This document shows positions 56,153 to 64,000 of a stretch of DNA of 64,000 nt, piece after piece (position 1 is the stretch's first letter; the number at the start of each line of letters is the position of its first letter). Position numbers and translations under genes: made by a program. The notes under the pieces are model-generated. The model was not told the DNA's origin. It saw only the letters and a program-made list of their open reading frames with translations, and searched no databases. Source of the DNA: Malaya genurostris (taxonomy: Eukaryota; Arthropoda; Insecta; Diptera; Culicidae); the NCBI RefSeq assembly GCF_030247185.1, contig NC_080572.1:186524866-186588865 (forward strand), in the 5' to 3' direction.

Positions 56153-56650
56153 GGGTGGGTAATGTCAGAGACATAACTGGATGATGTGAATACGAATAAA
56201 AGTGACCCCTTTCCGTCACACTTTCAAATATCATTCGTCGCTCTGATAAGATGGTTTAGAGTGTTAATTATGCAAGTTTTCATTTCTTTTCTCCCGTAAC
56301 GAATAATAGTGGAAAATAATAATAATTACTTATGATAGTACTGGTAGTCATGCAAAAAACACCTCATATTGACTGTGTTGAGGATCCCGAGTAGAATTAG
56401 ATTTTCAATGGATTTCACTGAATTGCTTTTATTACTATTACTTTTATTTTTTTTGGATGTATGATACGGTTTACCGAATAGTACTTTCTCCCATTTAAAA
56501 TGGTCTGAAAAATCCACTTATTTAGAAGAACCACCCTGCTCATTTTACAACAAACTTATTTTTGTAACAAAAGCAGGTATTTAGTAATTGCGAAAAAAAA
56601 ACTTGGAGCGGGTAATGTCAGAGACATAGCCACGAGATTGACGCAGGACT
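56153..56650 (+). repeat. Two GTAATGTCAGAGACATA-family 5' ends
   Basis: GGGGTGGGTAATGTCAGAGA at 56153 is followed by GATGTGAATACGAATAAA. A second, GAGCGGGTAATGTCAGAGAC, is at about 56603. Both are in plus orientation but neither is followed by a full unit; the DNA between them is AT-rich and unrecognised. Confidence 0.6.
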
Positions 56651-56973
56651 GCACTCGAGATGTGTATAGATATAAACTGACCGTTTAAGTTTTTGTACTC
56701 CTAGAGAGGACCAGTCGATTTTGGAAGATTGCGTTTGTAGTCTAGGAATTAGAGTGGCAGTTTAGGACAATTTTCGAAATAAATTCAATGCGTTACTTTT
56801 GAAGTCCTAAAAAGTTAGGGCCGTTAGTGGCTTTGTAGTATTGAAAAGGACTATTTGATTACTGATGATTACGTTTGTATTCCAGGAAGTAGGGCGCCAT
56901 TCCAGGTCAATTGTAGGTTTGAGCCTTGATTTAGAAGAAATCATTACATAAATAGATTCGTAACACAAGTAGT

Positions 56974-58215
56974 AGGGGAAGATGTTCGGTTGCGGCAGTG
57001 TTCAGTTGCCGGCACCCCACCGTAACTTTTGACAGAAAGCAGATAGCGTCATTCCGACAAATGTCATGTGTATGTGTGTGTGTGTGTGTAATAGCAGCAC
57101 GTTTTTTTTTGTGCCTAATACCAAAGCAAACAGACGCTTGTACTTTTTGCTGCGCTCAAAACAAATTTTAATTGCGTGAAAATCAGCACAACAGTTTTTA
57201 TGACTTTTTTATGGTATTGTAAATTGAAAATCATCAATTGAAAATGTGAACGGATTGAATATTTATGAAGTGAAATCGATCTATTTCGTGATTTAAGAAC
57301 GAGTGCTATCAAAATTTTCGCAACCACCGTTTTTTCCGTCATTTTAAAAATGACTACTGATTTACCGGCACCCCATTTTTTTCAACAAATCGTGAAAAAT
57401 TGTCAGTGACATGCAAATTTGTCTGTAAATTACTAAATTTCGTAGTTAACTTGCAAACCTTTTTTCGTGTAAAGACTTTTTACAGACTTTTGAAACTTCG
57501 ATTGTTTGCCGACATTCCTCAGAATTTAAAGACCACTGAAAATTCGCTCGATCTTTTCGTTTTTGCTGGCTAATGTTATTGTTTAGCTGGCATCTCTGGT
57601 GATATGCAACACGTGGACAAATTGACAGCTTCAATAAATCAGTCATATATGTAAAAAAAATGATTCTCTGGTTCTGTTCGCAATGGCGACTCCAAAGAAA
57701 TCATCAAAGTCAAGGAAAATTAACTTAAATACACTGATTAATGCCATTAAACATTGCTGAGTGGATAACAAGCCAATAAATTCGACTGCAGCAACGTTTT
57801 CAATTCCGTGAAGACCGGCCTAATCAACACCAAAGGCGCCACCATCCAAATCATCGGCCAAAAGAGCCAAGGGGAAGTCGCCGTCAGACAATGGAAACTT
57901 TTGTCCAAAACGCCTCCGAAAAGAATAAATTCCTTTTTTTTCGGTAATGACAGTTTTTAATTATATTTTTCCATTTTTAGCTAAATTTCTTGAAGTGCCG
58001 GTAACCGAAAACCTTTTTTGAAATGGTCAAAATTTATCACTTTACTAAATTGATAATAAAGTTTTTTTAATCCATTGAATCAACTTAGTTTCTTATTCAG
58101 TTGTTAGCTAGGGACTTAAGCTTTCCATTGATGTATAGATGTCTGCATAATGTGCACTTAGTTAGAAGTTATAAGCTTAAAAGAAAAGGTGCCGGTAACC
58201 GAACACTCCTCCCTT
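56974..58215. mobile_element. TIR element with GTTCGGTTACCGGCACC-type ends
   Basis: The left end (56974-57027) contains GATGTTCGGTTGCGGCAGTG and then GTTGCCGGCACC. The right end reversed (58215) contains GAGTGTTCGGTTACCGGCAC. Similar words recur inside at 57366 and 57985. The unit is about 1.24 kb and lacks an intact ORF. Target duplications were not resolved. Confidence 0.5.
57683..57840 (+). pseudogene. Possible pogo-like DNA-binding remnant
   Basis: Reading MATPKKSSKSRKINLNTLIN, then AIKHC, a stop, VDNKPINSTAATFSIP and a second stop. This resembles the psq/CENP-B-type helix-turn-helix that opens pogo/Tigger-like transposases. Fewer than 60 residues are readable and two stops interrupt them. 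It lies inside the TIR element above, which would fit, but the match is from memory of the family's pattern only. Confidence 0.25.
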
Positions 58216-58299
58216 CAATCGCTCATATATTTCAATATTTTCTACATCTCAATATTTCAGTTCTTTCGATGTGCAAGGAAAGAAATTTTTATAGTTATC

Positions 58300-59880
58300 C
58301 AGATAACATTTAGAGCCATTAGAACGGCAGATTTTGTATAATGTCCCCATCGTTGTCCACTTTTCGTTTTCGTTTTCTCCAATGCAAACGAAATTGTGAA
58401 AATCGGTTCAAACATCTCTAAAAAACTTGTAGTAGGGAACGTTAGAAACATAACCTCGAGACTGACGTAGGACTGCTATCGACAAGGGGCAAATCACTTT
58501 AATATTGCCCATTTATTTTGGTACATAGATCTACTAATAAATTATCCATTTCAAGTAAAATCTCATTAGATCTTTGTAAACTGCTTTGGATTCTGAAAAG
58601 AACCGAAGGTTACCATTTCTCCAATTTTCAACACAGTTAACAATTATCTCCACGAGCAAAATACCGAATAAATAGGTTGCCTGTCGTTTGACGAATGGCG
58701 TACAAAATAAATCTGCCACTTGTTTGTGTGACCTTCCCTACAGCGCAAACGTTCCACACCGAGTCTTGGCACCCACGAAGTTGAACGTCGTATGTATTAG
58801 TGACGAGCCTTATTCCTATTTAAAAATCAGTTTTATAAAATCTAAATTATGTATATAAGGAAATCCAATTAACTCTTTGCTTGATTCTATGCAATTGCCA
58901 ATTTCAAATTTGATGATTTTTACCTTCGATTTGCAAAGAAAGTAATCTTAATATTTCTTTAAATAAAATTTAGAACCATTAGAACGACTGATTTTGTATA
59001 ATGTCGTCATCGTAGTCCACCATTCGTTTTCTTTTCCTCCAATGCAAACGACCAGCAGCTGTATGATGCTATCACTCTTTTTTGAAGCCAAACTGGCTTT
59101 GCGAAAGAGCCGCAACACATCTGCTCGCTTTGCCGATTGATCTAAAACTGATCCAATTTTGGTTAAGAGCTTTCTTTGTTACGTGATTTCTTTTGTTGCT
59201 TTTTCACAAATAAGCGGTCCCAACGGCCACAAAAATAACAACATATAGAATTTTGATGTCGATGTCGATTATTACATTTCGAACTTGCATACTTCATTGA
59301 TATGAACTATCATAATGCTGTGTGGTATTCATTTCTGGCATTCAGAAGGGCCTAATTGTGGAATTCTCTACGATATTAAACACTGTTCGAAACATTTTTC
59401 TCGAACGAATTGCGCACAACGAAAAGTGCACGAAGCTAATCAAATTATTCCAGATTTGAACTAAATTGATGATTTTACCTTTGATTTACAGAGAAAAGTA
59501 ATCCAAATAGCTCTTTAGATAACATTTAGAGTCATTAGAACGGCTGATTTTGCATTATGTTTTCCATCATTTTCCACTTTTCGTTTTATTTTTCTTTTAT
59601 TGCGCTGGATGTTCACACTTTGAATGTCCAACAACAGATATGCTCACAGAAGAAGTAGTTGTTGGTTTTCTGCGTTTAAACTATGTTTTCGAAATAAACG
59701 TAGCAATAACAACAATCTTACACCTTCTTCCATTCGTTCTGTGAAAGAAGTAGAGAAAATATCCAAACAGGGAAAATGTTATTGAGAAAACAAATCTGGA
59801 GTAATTTCGTTACACTTTCGTGTTGTGAAATTTTGAAAATGCACCCAGGTGGTCGATTCATCTTGCCTACTGCGAGCTTC
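58300..59880 (+). repeat. Decayed array of the 546-bp unit
   Basis: The marker GAGCCATTAGAACGGC or close variants occurs at about 58312, 58975 and 59527. The last two are about 552 bp apart, matching the period at 21.4-23.5 kb. The first interval is longer because a GTAGGGAACGTTAGAAACAT terminus interrupts it near 58435. Other unit blocks (AAGCGGTCCCAACGGCC, CATTTCGAACTTGCAT) are present but diverged. Confidence 0.65.
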
Positions 59881-59883
59881 TTT

Positions 59884-60370
59884 TGTTGTGAATACGACTT
59901 ACTTTACTATTACCTGTACAAGCATGGGTAGAACTTAATCGTAAATATCTCTTGTTGTATTTACCGTAGCAACATAATTTCTTCTCGATGCCATTGGCAA
60001 TATGTTCAGCAATTCATGATAATGTTTTCAGTAGTATAAGATAACCACAAATAACCTTAAGTTGACGTTTTCTAAAATGTTTGGTATGAACAAACATTAA
60101 GGTGAAATTCAGTGCCAAAATAAGACGCACAAAATTCCAAAAACTTGAATTGAATGAATCAGATTACAGTATCATGGAAAGTGCAATTATGCCAAATTTT
60201 TGGAAAGATTCGACATAATTGTATTTCTGTTATGTTTGTTTCCTTTTTTTATAATAAATACGTATAGAGTTCGCTCAAACTAAAGAAGAAAATTCCGACG
60301 AGTCAAAAATCATGTCAGTTTGATTCGTATTCACATCATCCAGTTATGTCTCTGACATTACCCACTTATC
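59884..60370 (-). mobile_element. Short GTAATGTCAGAGACATA-family element, 480 bp
   Basis: Minus orientation. The 5' terminus is at 60370-60321 (GTGGGTAATGTCAGAGACAT, then GATGATGTGAATACGAATC) and the 3' terminus at 59884 (AAGTCGTATTCACAACAAAA). The 546-bp unit is entirely missing, giving a third structural class beside the one-unit and four-unit copies. Confidence 0.6.
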
Positions 60371-60707
60371 TTTTTCTTTTACCGGGTCCGGATACATGTC
60401 TAAAGCAAGTTATTGGACTACAAGTCTAAAGTAATTCAAAAACTGATATTCACACACATTCGTATTTTGGGTAAAATTTCAAGTGGAACCCAAGCAAGGA
60501 GAGCTGCTTCGTTCGTTCATTAGCTCATGAATATGTGTGCCAGCTGATAACTTTCCTTCATGAGGTTAGCATTTGATGAATGGTTCTTATATTGAAGATG
60601 CCTATGAGAAAACTAGATTCAAAACATCAGTTAGCTCCGATGAATATTAATTTAAAGAACATTGTTTTTAGTGTATATATACAGTGTAAACTTTCAAGAA
60701 ATAAATT

Positions 60708-60860
60708 TTTTATTTGTTTCGATTATAGAGGTTTTAACCTTGAGGTCATTCACCTCTTCGGGCCAGAAAAAGCTTCTGACCTTATGTGCGGGGTGGGGAA
60801 TCGAACCCAGGTGGGCTGCGTGAAAGGCATCGACTTACCCATCACGCTATACCCGTCCCC
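60708..60860 (-). mobile_element. tRNA-derived SINE with target duplication
   Basis: On the minus strand it starts GGGGGACGGGTATAGCGTGA with an A-box-like TAGCGTGATGGGTAAG, then a perfect B box GGTTCGATTCC. A tRNA-unrelated tail follows, with CCCGAAGAGGTGAATGACCT and AAAACCTCTATAATCGAAAC. It is flanked by CAAGAAATAAATT (60695-60707) and CAAGAAACAAATT (60861-60873), a 13-bp duplication with one mismatch. At 153 bp it looks complete. I recall this tail from Aedes sequences; the family name is not asserted. Confidence 0.85.
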
Positions 60861-60873
60861 CAAGAAACAAATT

Positions 60874-61387
60874 GATCATTTTAAAAATGGGCTCAAATGG
60901 GTCAAATTTATGCTATACAATGTTTGAAATATTTTTAAAATGTGATAGAATTTTGTCTTGAAATGCAAACATTTTGTTCAGAAATAATTTCTGTAAAAAT
61001 ACACTGAAAAAACACCGTAAACATTGCCTACATGACCTTGTTTCGCGTCTTGTAGCATGCCGTGAAGCAATGTTCTTCATTCTCGTGCAGTACTAACAAG
61101 AGCGAACCCTTCATTTCATTGTATTGTCATGGATTTCTTAGCTCATGTGTTAACTGAGACTGAGAGCACAGGCAATTTACAAATCATGGGAACTGATCTG
61201 CTCAGTAGCATATACTCTCACGCATGCGGTTTCTCTCTAATATAGGTCTCTTATTCAGTAATGTCGAGCAAAGTGTTCACAGCGGATGTCTTGTAGTTGC
61301 CTCGTTTGTTTGAGGATTCACAATACAAGCCCTGATATTCACACAAAGTGACATCTTATTTTGACGAACTGAGTCGAACCGTGTATT
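60874..61387. other. No gene recognised
   Basis: Mixed sequence without a credible ORF or repeat. Confidence 0.4.
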
Positions 61388-61520
61388 GTAAAGCTAGCTT
61401 CAGATAGAATTGGAACAAAGACAATTGCCTGTATTTCAGTTATTTATAATTGAATTCAAGATATTTTTTTATGCAAATGTAGCGTTTTCTTCATACTTTT
61501 AATAAAATATACGGATAAAA

Positions 61521-62140
61521 TTATTCGTCACGGTTTCGAAGGAATTCTCGAATTTTTCCTGTAACACGGCTCATTAGGCGGCGCACACCTTCTTCGTCCA
61601 TCGTTTTAGCTATCTTATTCCACCAGGTCGTCATCTGATTGATGTCTTTGACAACCTTCCCTTTGCCTTGAGTCTCCTCTTCATGATTGCCCAGTATTTC
61701 TCAATAGGGCGGAACTGGGGGCAGTTGGGTGGGTTAAGGTTTTTAGTAACAAATTGAACCACTTTCTCTGCATACCATTCCTGAACGACTTTGATGTAAT
61801 GACAACTTGCCAAATCTTGCCAAAACATTACGGGATGTTCGTGGGATCGTTTTTGGGGACACTCTTTTTGGTATAGTTCCGATGTCATTGTGTTATTTGT
61901 AACAAAAACTTTCGTTTTTTTTGCCACAGCTACAAATGCCCTGCCAAATCGTAAATTTTCTTGCAAATTTGTCGGCAAAAACAAATATAAATTTGACTGG
62001 AACATCCCCCCGAGCCGTTGCCAAGTAAAATTTTTGACCTGGGATTTGCTCGAAGTCAGCCTTGACATAGGTTTCATCGTCCATCAAAAGACTTGGTCGA
62101 ACTTGGTCAGCAACTGGTCATATAGTTTCCGAGCACGAAT
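61521..62140 (-). pseudogene. Outer DD37E transposase, catalytic half
   Basis: On the minus strand it resumes at RARKLYDQLLTKFD (about 62136), with a frameshift before MDDETYVKADFEQIPGQKFY (first Asp), then WQGICSCGKK. The second Asp is in VMFWQDLASCHY and the Glu in PQFRPIEKYW, with 37 residues between them. Further frame changes lie between the first Asp and WQGICS. The C-terminus ends IREFLRNRDE with a stop at 61521-61523, close to the terminal repeat. Frameshifts and the split make it inactive. Confidence 0.8.
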
Positions 62141-62277
62141 TAATAATTCACAAGTGTTAGATATTCAAATTTTATTCGATATATTGCTAATATTAGACTA
62201 CAATAACAGAATATTATTCTCAACATTTGCTACTTAGCCATTGTAGACTAGCTGGCGCACCTTCTAGCGAACGTTCC

Positions 62278-63146
62278 TCATAAAATTCCGTGCAGACTTC
62301 TTGGCAGCAAGTTTTGACACTTTTTTTTAACCTTTGTCGAAATGTTGAATGGTTCGGCTGCCGAGACATGTTTGCTAAGATGTGCCTTCGTTAATGCCCA
62401 AAATTCCTCAATTGACCGTTCTACCGTTGATTTCGAGTAGTGGCAAAAAGCAAGATCTGGCCAGAAGACAACAGGATCCTTGTGGCTTCGAATCATGGGT
62501 AGAAGTCGTTTTTGTAAACATTCCTTGATATATGGTTTTGAAATCTTACCGCAGCTACATATTGCTTGCCAGACCGTAGCTTTCTTACCAAACTTTTCGA
62601 CTTCAATCGATGTCTCGGGCTGGTTTAACATTTGCCCTTCTCGCACCGTATAATATTGTGGTCCCGGCAAGGATTTGTAATCGAGTTTCACGTAGGTTTC
62701 GTCGTCCATGATTGTGCAGTTCAAATTTCCAGCAAGAATCGTATTGTACAGCTTTCGAACCCTCGGCCTGATCGATGCTTCTTGTTTCGGACTCCGTTTT
62801 GGGTGTTTCTGCTTCTTATAGGTTCGAAGATTCAAACGTTCATTAGCACGAAGAACATTTGACTTCGAAGTGCCCACTTTTTTGGCCACATCCCGAACAG
62901 AAACCTCCTTCTTTTGCTCGAACGCATTCAGTATACGTTTATCCAACTGAGGGTTAGCAGGACCTTTTTTCGACCCGTTTTCGGTTTATCCTCGAAATTG
63001 TTATCCTCACCGAACTTCCTGATTGCATTTCGCACGGCTTATTCACTTACTTCTTCCATTTTTGCTATCTTTCTCAGTGACAGTCCGCGTTCTGTGCACC
63101 ATTTGTACACAATTTTTCGACGTTGTTCTGCTGAAAGTCCACGCAT
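62278..63146 (-). pseudogene. Inner Tc1-like transposase, stop, frameshift and deletion
   Basis: It starts at Met 63146 (RGLSAEQRRKIVYKWCTERG). A TAA interrupts the first helix-turn-helix right after KMEEVSE (about 63038), and a frameshift near 62955 separates it from LDKRILNAFEQKKEVSVRDV. The first Asp is in IMDDETYVKLDY and the second in VVFWPDLAFCHY. The stretch between KSTVE and SIEEFW is deleted (about 25 residues compared with the outer transposase), and the spacing to the Glu is therefore destroyed. The family is close to but distinct from the outer element (about half of the residues shared by eye). No terminal repeats could be fixed. Confidence 0.8.
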
Positions 63147-63224
63147 TTCGAAACAAATTAATGAAAGCGAATAAACAACTGCACAAGTGATTAGAGAAGA
63201 GCGTAAACAACAGGACGCAGCCAT

Positions 63225-63557
63225 AAAAATTGACAGATTCTGAACCATTGCGAAATGGCGGCCATGCTTTCTGGGACAGTCTTTAGGATTCCTCTTAATC
63301 GTCTTCAAAATCTTACCACGCAGTTTCCGGTCGACAGTTCCACTCCGACGATTGGCTTGAGGCTTCCGAATCATCGTCAATGTTTCCTTATACCGTTTGA
63401 TAACGCGCCATACGGTATTTCTGTGCAATTTAAGCTGTTTATCTAGCCTAGATGCAGACCACAATGGATTTTCCAAATAACTGTGCACATTTTTTTTCCC
63501 TTTTTTCGGCTTCCATGTTGATTGTTTACAAAGTACAGTCGATTTGCGGAATGTCAA
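63225..63557 (-). pseudogene. Outer DD37E transposase, N-terminal part
   Basis: SYLENPLWSASRLDKQLKLH, RNTVWRVIKRYKETLTMIRK, then RRSGTVDRKLRGKILKTIKR: a paired helix-turn-helix DNA-binding region joined by a short basic hook. The frame runs on into the inserted element near 63225, giving a chimeric 172-codon ORF. It belongs with the catalytic half at 61521-62140. Confidence 0.75.
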
Positions 63558-63680
63558 AAATCATACGTGAAGCTGACAAAATGACCGAAACGTGGGCGCC
63601 AAGAACTTTCAAATCCGTCCACCAGGAGCGCCACAATATGAGAAAAAGTTTGTTCCAATTCTAAATGAAGCAAGCTTTAC

Positions 63681-64000
63681 TTGACTTCCGGTCCTTGGTT
63701 GAAAATTCGACTTCACAATGATTTCATAGCTTGCAAAAAAGTCGTAAAATGCTTCCAAATTCGTCCATTAGGTGCGCTGTAATAAGTAAAACGGATTGTT
63801 CAAATACTAAGTTGGACACTTTTTAGTTTGTTTATGTTCCGTTAAACCTAATCCATTTACTAGTTTCCAATCATAAATTTCGCGAGATAAGCTTTCGCAT
63901 GAACTGGTAAAATATTGCGGAACATATTCTCCAATTGACTATGAAGTTTTCTTTCGGAGACACCGCAACCCATTTGTCTCAATTCGTGGCAGATTGTTCA
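63681..64000. other. No gene recognised
   Basis: AT-rich flank. TTCCAAATTCGTCCATTAGG at 63752 loosely echoes TTTCAAATCCGTCCACCAGG at 63608, suggesting a small old duplication across the transposon end. Confidence 0.35.

Larger units (their letters stand above)
61388..63680 (-). mobile_element. DD37E Tc1-type transposon split by a second transposon
   Basis: The terminal inverted repeats are GTAAAGCTAGCTTCAGATAG (61388 onward) and, reversed from 63680, GTAAAGCTTGCTTCATTTAG. Both continue AATTGGAACAAA, about 28 of 33 bases matching. The transposase gene, on the minus strand, is in two parts: N-terminus at 63225-63557 and catalytic half at 61521-62140. The 1.1 kb between them holds another Tc1-like transposase in the same direction. 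Removing it leaves about 1.2 kb, the usual size for this superfamily. Mosquito elements with DD37E spacing (ITmD37E) fit best. Confidence 0.75.

Noticed and set aside
63039..63557. A single 172-codon transposase-like gene
   Set aside because: It is a chimera: the first part belongs to the outer DD37E transposase and the last part to the start of the inserted transposase.

Overview
The window looks like non-coding DNA from a mosquito, most likely a culicine such as Aedes. It is eukaryotic, AT-rich and dense in repeats. I found no host gene that I can support: no tRNA or rRNA gene, no multi-exon gene, no operon. The mosquito call rests on the repeats. There is an I-clade LINE, an IS630-Tc1-mariner transposase with DD37E spacing (a class described mainly from mosquitoes), tRNA-derived SINEs, and dispersed repeats of the type I associate with culicine genomes (ending in CACTAGGTGGATTAA, or beginning GTAATGTCAGAGACATA). 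I could not search a database, so the genus is an inference.

Layout. 0.2-8.2 kb: a composite repeat with a 157-bp tandem core, interrupted by an apparently complete 6.0-kb I-clade retrotransposon (two intact ORFs, 13-bp target-site duplication). 9.4-13.6 kb: a decayed DD37D transposase, a 2.7-kb TIR element and a fold-back element. 15.8-17.5 kb: a copy of the GTAATGTCAGAGACATA family and a reversed composite repeat. 17.6-18.7 kb: a 7-bp satellite (TTCCCTA, with a pure 39-unit TTCCCTG block), then 1.7 kb of T-rich DNA. 21.3-24.0 kb: a second member of the GTAATGTCAGAGACATA family, whose interior is expanded into four 546-bp tandem units; a textbook TATA-Inr-DPE core promoter points into the array from the far end. 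26.6-29.3 kb: a mariner-derived palindrome, a long-TIR MITE and a cluster of 280-bp repeats.

29.5-37.7 kb: composite repeats, a tRNA-like SINE, and a three-level nest (TIR element, then composite repeat, then a 5'-truncated LINE with one frameshift). 39.5-43.9 kb: mariner remnants (one DD41D), an iterated TTCGGCGAAATGACC hairpin and a 3.7-kb inverted repeat. 46.6-53.9 kb: a giant near-perfect palindrome with arms of about 3.4 kb, bounded by TTAA, with a tRNA-like sequence in its spacer. 54.4-56.1 kb: more complex, apparently single-copy DNA. 57.0-60.4 kb: a TIR element with possible pogo-like traces and a decayed second array of the 546-bp unit. 60.7 kb: a SINE with a clear target-site duplication. 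61.4-63.7 kb: a DD37E transposon split by a second Tc1-like transposon.

How the parts relate: the window is a record of nested and repeated insertions. Only the I-clade LINE keeps full coding capacity. It could in principle supply the machinery for its own movement; nothing here shows which element mobilises the SINEs. All the DNA transposons seen are truncated, frameshifted, internally deleted or without a recognisable transposase, so they would have depended on enzymes encoded elsewhere.
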